Below are positions 45,131 through 55,848 of a stretch of 64,000 bases of DNA, in pieces (positions within the stretch are counted from its first letter, which is position 1; the number at the start of each line of letters is the position of its first letter). Under the pieces are notes generated by a model that saw only the letters and a program-made list of their open reading frames with translations, made no database searches and was not told the origin of the DNA. This stretch comes from Pyrenopolyporus hunteri. Its lineage: Eukaryota > Ascomycota > Sordariomycetes > Xylariales > Hypoxylaceae. The stretch is from the NCBI GenBank assembly GCA_902806595.1, contig CADCXC010000005.1:310001-374000 (forward strand). The letters run 5' to 3'. The translations under genes and the position numbers were made by a program.

Positions 45131-47035
45131 CGGTCGGTTGTTGTTGCTTGTGGCTCCGAAAGAAGGAAAGAAAAATTAGTGGCTCGTAACCGCGGGACAT
45201 CCCACTTTCTGCGGCTGGGCCCCGAGCGGGACCAGGCATGGTACGCGCTAAGCCGTATCCGGCAATTCCGGGGTTTAAAGGGTTGACGGGGGTTTTTCTG
45301 ACCAATGGGACGGGTTTATTATTAGAGACTCTAGGTACAACATAAGGTACGTCACGGAGTGCCACATACATTTCTGTAAGGGTAAGGTAGGTACATTATG
45401 AGGGATGTACATGCATGATACGTGATTCACCTATCTCACGTACAGGTACATGTGCAACGAGCCATTCCCGTTTAGGAACACTATAAGGCGCCTCCTAATG
45501 TACACGGGGCGTACGTAGCCAGCCCCGTCTGCCAGGAATGGCAATGCTAACTCGACGTACGACGTACCTATGTATTAGGTATGTAGGTACCTACAATACA
45601 TACCTAACTCCCAATGGAACTCGCCAACTCGGCCTTCTCTGGAGTCGATGGGCCAATCATAGGTTTATCCCTGTGGTACAGTAGGACATTACTTGTCCAC
45701 CAGGAGTTATAAGCCGCATGCCTCAATCCAGGGCGGATATAAACTTAGGTAAGGCGGGTGTGCCAGGTGTCCTAAATCCTATCCATGATTCTATACCGGT
45801 AGGCGACTCGGACAGCCTATAACCCTACCGCAAGTTGTATATAGGAGTAATACGAGAGAAAATGAATATATACGGATTGGCCTCTTGTATCATAGAAACT
45901 TAAAGGAATGGAGCAGAGGCTATCCTCGATAACACTCACACGTAATCTATTGGCGTCCTGTTCACATATGGGCCGGTGTCCTTCCCCTTGATTCACCGAG
46001 GGAACGAATTGCCTGCCAGCCCATAGCCAGTCATCGGCTAGGGCGCCGACTTTTAGTTTGGTCGGTATCTAAGCTTAACGCTGGCGAGTCTGATTATACG
46101 CACGAATATCGGGCTAGCATCTGAAGATGGCCGGATACGTAGGTAGCTCGGACACTTATAGCGTTTCGCTAAGGTATCAAGTGCATTCTCTGTCGTGTTT
46201 ATCTGCTTAGGCAAGCCTGTATAGTTGTAGGTAGGCTCTGCGTTGCCAGCTGGCGGTGAAAGAAATACTCCCTACGAGGCGATGTAAGTGGTAGATGGAT
46301 GGACGTCTGTTAGTTGCTAGTAGGGGTAGGTAGGTACTTAGGTATATAAGGTACTTAGGGAGGTATAGGCATAGGCAGGCACCTGGGTATCCATATAACC
46401 GACTGGACCGGTGGTACTTTGCCCGTCCCCAGAGAGCAACGCCTAACTCGGGGAAGATACGATGCAAATAAAATAAAAACTACCTAGATAGCTCACCTAG
46501 CCCACGTGAAGGACGAGTGATTTTTCTCTCTGTTCGAACCGACAGCTGAGGGCGGCCGACTCGATATCCGGCGACGCGGTACAAGTTACTGGACTTGTAC
46601 CCCGTGCGAACCAGGGAAACGGTAGCGGACTAAAAGTTTTCCCGGGCCAATCAGAAGCGAGCTACATGGCCGCAGAGGGCCAAGCGCGACTAGACAGCGG
46701 TGGGACTTGACTGTATCGGGAAGTGCCCAGGATCCATGGATTGTCTTTGCTGTTTAATTGTTGCTGGCCGAGAAAATCTCATGGTGATACCTATGAAAGT
46801 GAGCTCTTCGTCGAATTCGTTGCCCCGTTGCCACGACTTCTCTCACCTTGGGAACGACTACGCAGACGCCGGATGGGCTGGTTCGTCAACTTTCCCTCTT
46901 GATTCTCCCTCTAATTCTTTTTTCTGCCCTCTGCAACTTAATTAATTATTTTGTCAACTCTTTCTACCCGTCCGTCCCTCGCCCTCAGTCGCCGTCTCTC
47001 AGTCTCTCACTCCCTCTCTCTCTTTCTTCCCACCA

Positions 47036-47059
47036 ACACATACACATACACATACACAC
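47036..47059. repeat. ACATAC/CACATA microsatellite
   Basis: Tandem CACATA units in the presumed 5' leader of the gene at 47365. Confidence 0.85.
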
Positions 47060-47364
47060 CCAGGCACGGCTCGTCTCACTGACACGTAAACCCGCTGCGT
47101 ATGCCAATTTTACTCGACACATCTCCTACCAGGCAGCCGTTTACCTCTGTACATCAACTCGTCTGCAGGAAACTTTTAACTGTTGTCCTTCTTTTTCACT
47201 TTTACCAGAAGCGAGGCGCGAAAGGATCCGCCTTACTTTTACTTTCCCCGTGTACTTCAACCCCTAACAAATTTCACGCAACCCTTACACCTCTATCATC
47301 TCTATTAATTCCACAACCCATATAATTCCTTCATCGGCTCCGTTGCCCTATACCCATCGTCACG

Positions 47365-50218
47365 ATGGGTAGCACTCCTAGACCTACCCAATCCGCGGCG
47401 GCCAGTCCCGCTAAGGGAAAAGCTGCCGCCGCACCCAAGAAACCCGCCGCAAATGGCGTCGCTAAGCGTACCGGCCGCAAGCCTGCCGCCAAGAAGGGCG
47501 GCCGTGGTAAGGGGCGAGGACAAAAGAAAGCCTACGCAGATCCACGCGTCCAAGCCGCCTACGAACGCCAGCGGGAGTTGAGAGACCTCTACTCGCAGGT
47601 GGCCATGGCAGTCAAGCCGGCTCTTGAAGAACTTGCCGACCAGGCGCTCAAGCGGCTAACAGAAAATCTCGACGCCCATACGGAGGTGCCCGAGTACTAT
47701 ATCGTTCAGAAGCAGCTGGACGAGCAGCTCGAACGGGTTCTCCAGAGCGCTGACCGCGAGAAGCGTACGCGAGATATGATCGCGGAACGCGACTACGAGC
47801 TGAACAAGATCTGCACCCAGAAAACCTATATAGTACGTATTATTCCCCTTCGACACGCACACCATGCTTCAGCCCTACCTCCCCCGCCATGAAAAAGTTT
47901 TCCTGAATGTATCCCGCTTACTCACTTTCGTTTTAGAATTCCTTTGACTACCAAACCGAGGAATTCTACGATGGTGCTGAGAACCGTCTTGGCATTCTCG
48001 CCGAACTCCGCCGCGAGGGCGCACCTATCGACGTAAGTAACTACACGCTCCCCCGTCTTACCCCTCGCTAGCGACGAGCATATCTAACCGCTGCCTGTAG
48101 ACACCTGACCTCACGTACCATTACGTGGACCATATACCCTACGTCTCATTCCTTGGTCAGGCGGAAGAAACTGAGGCAGCTGCCCTCGGTAAAGGCCGTA
48201 AGACCAAGCCCGCTGGCAAGCGAAAGGCAGAAGACCAGGTTGATGGTCAAACCGACTCTAAGAAGCTCCGACATACCGGTGGCCTACTGGCCTCGGAGCA
48301 ACAGCCAGACGGTGTTCCGGACTCGACCGCGGCGACGCCGACGCCCGCGGACGAGGAAGCCGAGGTCGTTACCTCTCGTAAAGATATTCCGGATCTTCCT
48401 GCCGGGGCAGCCGAACCCGACGATTACGGTGTTCGAAGTGTCACCAGGCGTGCCAAGAGCCCACGGAATCGGTTCATCGTCCCACCACTGTTCCAGTGGG
48501 ACCCGAATGAGATAGGATTTCGCGATTCTACCAACGATTCTACTCGGAAGGCCACCAGGGCCATTAGAGGCAAATTCATCGACACGCCAAACTCCAACAC
48601 CTGGCATTGGGATCATACGGTCAAAGACTACGACTGCCGCGACTACAAGGATGACACCCTAGATCCAGAACTTGTCAAGAAGCACGGATTGCATCCGAAG
48701 TTGGGCTTGTTCCTACCTAGTTCTACCAATGAGCCGGAACAACCGACGGAGCGTATCGATGGAACGCGGCCCGTCGTTGTCGTCCCAGATAAAAACACCA
48801 CTATCCACGCCTCCCGCTCGACCAGACCGATGAAAATGGACCTCATGCTGAAGGAGGATGGCAAGAAGAGTACCATGGCAGCGATGCTTCAGAGCTTTTG
48901 CCAGAACGACAATATCGATCCGGAGGAGATCGTCAGCGACGAAATGCGCGAACGCGAGCGCCAAGTACTTGAGAGGCTGGCTATCCCTTCGGACGACAGC
49001 GACGATTCTTCGGAAAGCCCAGATCATACTAAGCCGGCGGAGGCCGACGAGGCTTCTTTCCGAGACGCCGTAAGTCTCATCCTCGAGGCTGCCGAATCTT
49101 GCACGAGCAAACCGGCGGACCCATCTCCTGGTACAAGACCGTCCCGCCCTTATGATGCGGTGAGAGACGTCTTTACTAGCGCAGAACCGGCTCCCTCCCG
49201 TTCGGAACGCCAGCCGGAGTACGGCACCGACGCCCTCTCTATCCTTGCGGATATGGCCGACGGGATCATCCAACGACAGAAGAACACGGAAACCAGGAAC
49301 GACTCTTCTATGATAGATCCTCGTCTCCTCGGCTCGTCTAGCCAGCCGGCACCCCCGCCAACCACGTTCTTGCAGACTGCGTTGAACCCTCAGCCGACTT
49401 TCACGCATATTGCACCGGCCCCGGTCGCCATAATGGAAGTGCCGCAGCAGTCCGCCCCCCCTCGTATTCCTTTTACGAGCCAGAATAACGCCAGGGACAG
49501 CCCTATTCTACCGCCCTTGCGACCAAACAGAGCCGACACGCTCGGAAAGAACCCCAATGGGCCCCAGGTGCAGCAACCATTACCTCTGACGCCACACAGA
49601 CCCCAGGAGTTCGGCTCCCCCCGCGGATTAGTCCACACGAACTCGGGAGCTTTTTTCGCCCCCGCGCCCTCGCGACCGTTCCACCAGGGCCTGTCTTTCC
49701 ATGAACCTCTGATGCAGGCGCCAATGCAGCAAGGCCTACCGATCTCTGGCCCTGGTATGATGCTAAACCAGGCCCCATTACCTCAAATGTCTGCCTATGC
49801 TCCAGTCATGTCGCCGCCCCTACAAACTCAACCACCTCTGGCCCCTATGTCGGCTCCGATGGACGTGCCCGTCCCTTCCACATCGCCGTCCGGCCCGCCT
49901 ATGGGAAACCCTTCGTCACCCGCGCACACGCCTCGCAACAGAGGCTCCGCGCCGTCGAACGGTAACGCGTCGGGCAAATACCGCAAGATCGCAGCTGCCC
50001 CGATCCCGCACAACCGCCCGTGGCCCTCTAATGGCGGCACCGAACTTAGGCTCGCCCATTACGACCACAAGGAGGCGATCAAAGATTACCGGGCGAACGA
50101 GCCTCCCCCACGTAGCGGACCCACGACCATCCGAGGTTGGAACGTAAACAACGTCTCCAAGGGCCGCAACAGGAACGTGAAGAAGGAGGACTCCGAGGAG
50201 AAGGAATCTCCCAAGTAG
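47365..50218 (+). CDS. Large nuclear-looking protein, fungal, not recognised
   Basis: Exons 47365-47832, 47937-48032 and 48101-50218 give 893 residues; both introns are phase 0 with standard signals. I do not recognise the family. The first 60 residues are Ala/Lys/Gly-rich and histone-tail-like (RTGRKPAAKKGGRGKGRGQK). A helical, probably coiled-coil block follows (about 64-156), then the tiny exon 2 (NSFDYQTEEFYDGAENRLGI) and TPDLTYHYVDHIPYVSFLG. These N-terminal parts look like the conserved core. A basic KGRKTKPAGKRKAEDQ stretch is a likely nuclear signal. A middle block (about 305-380) contains FRDSTNDSTRKATRAIRGKF and NTWHWDHTVKDYD. The C-terminal 400 residues are Pro/Gln/Ser-rich and disordered, ending in RNVKKEDSEEKESPK. 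Composition suggests a chromatin or transcription scaffold, which is inference only. Confidence 0.85.
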
Positions 50219-52456
50219 GTCTCGCAATGAGGACTAATATAAGGCTGTCGTGTTGACCATTGTCACTTAACAGCATGATATCTCCATATATCAGCAAATG
50301 GAACGCTTCCGATAGAAACTGAGGCATCGAATAATCGATCCCATACCTACGTCTACCAATACATCGACAACCCACACGAAACCTTACCCTTTTTCGTACG
50401 ACCGAGAAATGAACAACATCCCGCATTCTAAGGAGAATGCCGGATATGAGAAAAGAACTTGCATCGTTACTAGACATGAACCGTCCACGACTCCGGAAAT
50501 CGGTGGACTTATACATCTCGCATATGGCCTTGGGTTTTGGCCTTATTTCGTTTTATCGCTCCGACGGACGGCGTACCATAATACTATTGATGTATTCTCA
50601 TCGACTTCGCCGTTTGGCACCGCAGCATTGGCGTCTCGCAGGCAGCATTGGACAGGGGGATATGAATAAACCCTAAGGCGGCCCCCCCTTTAAAAACTCG
50701 TTTATTATTTTCTGCATGGACACCGGAGTTCAGGAAATTTTCTCTTCTTGCCGACTTTTTCCAAGCACCCTTCTCGAGGGAAGGGTGTGTTCGGCGCCTC
50801 ACTTTATTTTTTTCCCGGTTTATTTTCTTTGCGGCATCTTGTGTATCTGGCAAAGATCATAAATTTCGCCCTGGAGGGAGGGCCGCGATACCTGTTTGTT
50901 TGCACATAGAGGAGAGAGAGAGAGACACACACGGAGGGAGCAAGGGAGCAAGGGAGTGAGGAAGGAAAGGAGAGGAAGAGAAAAAGGATTTGCATTGTAA
51001 TGGGCTGGTATAGTCGGCACAAAATATCCGTTGGTAATGTGTATGAGAGGAAGGGAAGCGAGAGAGATGCGAGGGAGGAAGTGAAGCGGACAGAGCGGGC
51101 TTAGAGAGCCGTGAAGGACTCCTAAGTGAGTCAGGGAGAAAGGAGGGGAGGGATGTGGCCTGGTTGACTAGGTCCCGCCACGAGAGATATAGAGCAATGG
51201 ATCAAGGGCTTTTGCACATACACTACCTCTTATTACGCTTGGCAACGTAGTTCAACTTGTGATTTTACTGACCGACAACCATTGGCTTAAATACTGTAGA
51301 TGCCTCTATCGAATACGGGGTTGTTTGGTATCCCAATGAGCTACACACCCGGGAAGGCGCCCGTATGTAGGTGGCCTCTCCCGCCATGTGTGTATTCTAA
51401 GAATACCACTAACCCTCTCTAAATTAAGAGTATAGTTCTTCGTCTTTCCCCTACGTTTTTAACATCTACAAGAATATCCCATCTTAATAACCCAGTCACT
51501 TCGTAAATATAGAAACATCGAGAGAATACACATTCGTTAGTATGTAAATGTTATGTTCTAGCTACTCCACCCTCGACTCATATGGCTATAAGTTGGCGGA
51601 GATAGAACGGGACGCTGATGTACCATTCAGTTATCTCATAGATACCTACCTAATCTTGCTTTAAGTACCTAGGTACATAGAATGGGTTCGGAATAGTTGA
51701 TTAATACCTCCGTGTAAGTTGGTACCTACTTACCTATCCTCGAATCTTGAAGCTGGCTGGCCCAGGACTAAAGTCATCACTCATGGTGTATGTATGCAGA
51801 GAACCATGAACGCAGCTTCTAGGATTAAACGACATATATAGAAAATACTGTATAAGAGCCCCCCGGCTTAAGCCGAATTATCCCATAGTCCCTCTGGGCT
51901 TGAGTGTAACTACCTATTGGAACAACACGCTTTCGCACGTGTGACCGTACGTGAGGTGTCTTATACATTACTAACCTCCAGGTTGACATACCTGAACAAT
52001 CGAGGTTCAAAGGAGGAGCATAGTCAAAGCTACGACAAGGCTATTTAGAGAGATCATCAGTTAGTTCATCAACCGCCTATCTAATAATCGTACAGCGCCG
52101 CCGTATGTTTCTTGTCTCTTAATTCTCTTTTTTCTTCTTCTCCAGACGTACTATCCTCCCCTCTAGCTATGGTAGTTTATTTCATTCATGTGAATTCGTA
52201 TCTTACGCGCAAGCAGATTAAATAAGAAATAGCCTAGCCCGCCAACGATGATTTGCTTTTCATTTCCGCAGTAGGGACACGTCTCTTTTTGTTGTGTCCT
52301 TCTTTTTTCTTCTTATCCTTACGCATATCTCGCCTAGAAATATTGCTAGAATCTAGAAACGGCTATGCCTGTACTGAAAGACGCCCGGTAGATTCGTCAC
52401 TACCATATCCGAACGCAAAGAAACCATCTTTAAATTTAGATGGTGCACGCATACTG
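50219..52456. other. Convergent intergenic region
   Basis: About 2.2 kb between the 3' ends of the 47365 gene and AOS1. Purine-rich GA/GGGA repeats lie at 50908-50990. Motif copies occur near 51645-51685 and 51720-51740. No frame here has convincing coding character. Confidence 0.6.
50908..50990. repeat. GA, CA and GGGAGCAA simple repeats
   Basis: A (GA)n run passes into (CA)n and then into about three copies of GGGAGCAA, followed by more purine-rich sequence. Confidence 0.8.
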
Positions 52457-54013
52457 TTATACTCCCGGCGCCATCATCATAGCGGCCGGGTCCATGGGGA
52501 GTATCTGCGATGGATCGACCTGGCCGAGCGGCAGCATGGGACCCGCCGAGAGCTCGAGCTGGGCCCGGCCGAGATTGCCCTCGGGATGGAGCGGGTACAT
52601 CTCGGCCTCCATCTTGTCGCCGTCGAAGACAACCATGTTCTGGATCGGTTGCTGCCGTTGACCGCGCACGTTGATGACGTCTTGAGCGAGCTGTCCGCCT
52701 AGAATTGCGGTGACGGGCGCGATCTCGCTGCCTACGTTCTGTAGGAAGCTACGCAGGAACTCGGATCGCAACGTTTCGCTGGGAAGAGAGAGTAGCGTAT
52801 GGTTATGCGTGGCCGACCTAGTGAAAACCTCCAGGTCCTGCTTGTTGTGCCCTGGGAATCGGTCGTTGTGCGTTTGTTGAAAAGCCCAGAGCGCGCGCAG
52901 GCAAGATAGAGCTGGCGTCACGGCCTTGAGGCGACGTTTAGATTTAAGGTACTCAGGAGGCAGTAGACTGGTCTCAGAAGCGAGGTCCCAAGTAGAGTAT
53001 AACTCGCGCTTCTGGACCTTCTCGATTACCTTGCCACCCTCCTTCTGATTTTCCACCTTGACCACGCTCCGAGTTCGCGTCTCCGGTCCTACGGCCGTTG
53101 GCACGTTGGGTTTGTCGCGCTGCAGAACATAGTCGTGCTCGATCAGGTCACAGAAGATATAACCGTAGAAACCGTAAGTGCCGGCAGCGTAGAACTGGCG
53201 GTTATGAAGTCGGGTTGCGGTGTTGATGAAAGCTAGGAGAGTAGGGCTAAGATCCGTTGCGATGACGATGTCGAAATTGCCGAAGAAGGACGCGCCCTTG
53301 TTCATTATGCTTCCTGAATCGGCAATGACCTTGACTCGAGGGTTTAGCTTCTGGATCCTGCCGACAGCTGCTTCGGCACGGCTCTGGCCGATATTCTCCT
53401 CCGAGAGGAAGAATTGGGCCCCTAGATCCGCTTCGGTGACTATCTGGTCATCAACGACGGTCAGTGAACCAATGCCAGCTAGGACGAGGTTCTTGGCGAT
53501 CTCATTCGCTAGGGCCTTCATAGTGATGAGGCAAATGTTGGCACTCTGGATCTTCTGCTGCGCCTCCATGCCCCAGAGCCTCAGCTGACGATCGTAAAGG
53601 GCGATGTCGTCTTCGCATAACATTAGAAAACGAAACTAAAAACGGGAAGGAGGAGTTGCCTTACCTGCACTCAGGCCATTTCCGTTAGCTGGTTGGCTGA
53701 GGGCTGGATTAGTGAGACCTATAACATGTTGCTGATTCGGCGGTATTATCATGCCCGGATTCGCAAAGGCGTTATTATCGTAGACCGTTTGCTGGAGTGC
53801 GGCAAGGGTATCATCTGGGTTAGGAAACGCCGGGAGACCGTCTCCCGGAATAGGCTGCTCGGGCGGTAGAGATATAGCGGGAGCCGCCAGCAACTGCGGC
53901 TCTTGTGTGGCGATGTTGTTGCCATCGTGGGCTGGTTGAGTTGTTGCGGAAACCTGAGCTTCACTCGGGGCTGTTTGCTGATTGGAGGCTGCGGGTTGGT
54001 CTTGAGTCTCCAT
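52457..54013 (-). CDS. aos1: SUMO-activating enzyme E1 subunit AOS1 (SAE1) with N-terminal extension
   Basis: Exons 54013-53665 and 53610-52457 give 500 residues. Aos1 pairs with Uba2 to adenylate and load SUMO. The ThiF-type core starts near residue 115 with ADDIALYDRQLRLWGMEAQ and continues with NLVLAGIGSLTVVDD, AQFFLSEENIGQSRAEAA and RIQKLNPRVKV. The C-terminal part has EIAPVTAILGGQLAQDVI. As expected for Aos1, no catalytic Cys domain is present. The Met at 53623 lies inside the intron, not at the true start: using GTAAGG as donor and GCGAAG at 53611 as acceptor, with branch CTAAT, restores the family motif. The first 116 residues are Gln/Pro/Ala/Asn-rich and disordered, an extension absent from yeast and animal Aos1. 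Confidence 0.92.
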
Positions 54014-54409
54014 TTTTAGGACGAGCTTGTAAGCGACTGGATCGCAGAGGAGAGGAAGTAAGTAAGGATAAGGGAAATGAGAGACGCTAGAAGGTATATT
54101 GAGTTTAGCGTGAGCTGATGTTCAAAAGAGGTCTGTGTACTGTCAACGCTGGTAGTTGGGATGAGTAAAGGCGTTGTCAAGTGATATCTCTATGCGTGAA
54201 GATGAGACGGTACCGCGTGGCACGCGGGCTTGCAGATGCAGCTGTGCAGGGCTCTGCCTCCTTTTCCTAACCTAAAAGCCGGGTACCTTGCCCCCGGAAG
54301 TTTAATAGTATGACCGTCTTGCCCTCGCCTAGGTATCGGTACGGATGCTTCACTTCTCTGTTTGCCGTGTTATGTTGTGATAGATGGAATGAAGGTGTTC
54401 ATGTAATGA

Positions 54410-54460
54410 GGTAGGAGGTAATTTGTACCTACGTAGGTAGGTAGGTACGTATGTAGGCGG
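54410..54460. repeat. GTAGGTAGGTAGG array
   Basis: Tandem GTAGG units flanked by GTACCTAC and GTACGTATGTAGG, a member of the dispersed palindromic family. Confidence 0.75.
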
Positions 54461-54868
54461 TAGTGGACCTATCGAGGCAAGATTCGACGGGCTGCTAGCC
54501 TTGTTTCTCTTCTCCGTACTACGGTACATGTAGGTAACACTATGTACAGCTGTACCCAGGTAAGTACCCAGATATGTAGCATACCTGGTTACATTAGGTA
54601 AATCCATGTGGGTACGCCTACCTACCTGATAACGGAATATATGGGTATAAGTCTTGGTACATGTACCTACATGTAGGTATTATTTCAAAGTACACGCTCA
54701 CGCGGTATGTAGAAGCAGCTATGTACACCTACCAAGGTAATTACGTAGGTGCCTTAACATACTATGGTACCTCAGGGACCTCATAGTTGATCTATCATGT
54801 ACACAGGTTTTTACTTGCAGGGGTGTACACGCACGCATTAGGTACCTCGATCATGTTTATAAGTATAA

Positions 54869-55018
54869 CTACAACTTCATTCTGTATATATAAGCGCGCC
54901 AAATAGACTCAAGGATCCTAAACTAATTATCGAGGAGGAAGAAGAACGTAACCGATTGATGGCTGAAAATGGCGCTTTCGTTGATCCTGATCCTACCTTT
55001 TACCTAGATCATGATTGA
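54869..55018 (+). pseudogene. Orphan coding-like fragment, acidic, unknown origin
   Basis: A 49-codon open stretch ending in TGA. Its translation is protein-like: RLKDPKLIIEEEEERNRLMA followed by a short tail ending PTFYLDHD. It has no reasonable start of its own, and an acceptor-like TATATATAAG precedes it. I suspect the 3' end of a decayed gene or mobile element, but I cannot name the family. Chance is possible at this length. Confidence 0.3.
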
Positions 55019-55139
55019 CTGTCAGTTGAGAGGGACTGGACGGCTACGCGGAAAACATGACAAGGTCCGAGTCAACAGCTGAGAGAAGAAAGAAGTAACC
55101 CTACATTTGATTTTGCGATAATACGTCAATCCATCCATC

Positions 55140-55185
55140 CATCGGTATGTACATACCTAGGTACCTACCTAGGTAGGTACATTAT
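55140..55185. repeat. CATC run followed by ACCTAGGTACCTACCTAGGTAGGT array
   Basis: CATCCATCCATC is followed by head-to-head TACCTAGGTA copies. The segment from 55155 to 55180 is almost perfectly self-complementary and could form a hairpin or cruciform. Confidence 0.8.
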
Positions 55186-55848
55186 GTACTACCTGAAATG
55201 TGATATACATGTATATAGCAGAGACCTACATGTACGGATGTACATGCATAGAACGGACGACTTAGGGTACGCCTTAGTGTAAGGTAGGTGGTAGGCAGGG
55301 TAGTAGGACAGGTAGAGTTCAAGAGGTGTATGTATATGTGGGTGTTCCATTGAGTTAGGCTTTGTGGGAGGCTAGCGTCTGTTAAAGAGGTACCTGAGCT
55401 GTCAAGTATTCTTACTCTGGCAGCGCTCGTATATCTTAGCATTTTCCGACTGCCATGCCGCTACCCTTTGAACACTGACCCCGCCTAAAACTTAAAGAAA
55501 CTTGGTCTACCCGCTCAGTTCGTCCAATACCTTTTCAGACATCCCACGCTGCATGTCCATTTTACCATTCCTTATTCCCAAGACATTTCCCATCCTAACT
55601 TCCAACTACATACATCTCATTGATCATCCATCTCTGCCCACCGAACCATCAACCTGGCCATCGCGACATACACCCGTCGAAGATCCCTCATCGTAGAAGG
55701 GCCCATTACAATATTGCACTGGTACTGTACTATTCCGTTCCTGGTCCTGACTTGATTCCACTCGAGTACACACCTCGGCCCTCATATTTCTCCGTTGCGT
55801 TCGATCTGCCTCCCTTGACGCATACGCCCGCATCCCTTGTCTCTCTTA

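Larger units (their letters stand above)
44897..47364. other. Divergent spacer between BMT5 and the 47365 gene
   Basis: About 2.5 kb without a supported gene. It holds GAGGC/GATGC repeats (45079-45130), motif copies at 45565-45600 and 46320-46360, and a 480 bp C/T-rich stretch (about 46880-47360) that looks like a long leader of the next gene. Within that leader is an ACATAC dinucleotide-type repeat. Confidence 0.6.
54014..55848. other. Divergent spacer between AOS1 and the 55849 gene
   Basis: About 1.8 kb with the densest concentration of the palindromic motif in the window (54410-54460, 54535-54620, 54655-54680, 54720-54790, 55140-55185, 55280-55310). A coding-like fragment lies at 54869-55018. 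The last 350 bp are C/T-rich, leader-like sequence. Confidence 0.65.

Noticed and set aside
46525..46560. Second TTCGAA tRNA-like spot
   Set aside because: A GGTTCGAAC loop has four paired bases only, with no D-arm or acceptor stem.
53611..53623. AOS1 start at an in-frame ATG at 53623
   Set aside because: That ATG lies inside an intron. Splicing 53665 to 53610 restores the family motif ADDIALYDRQ and joins the upstream exon in frame.
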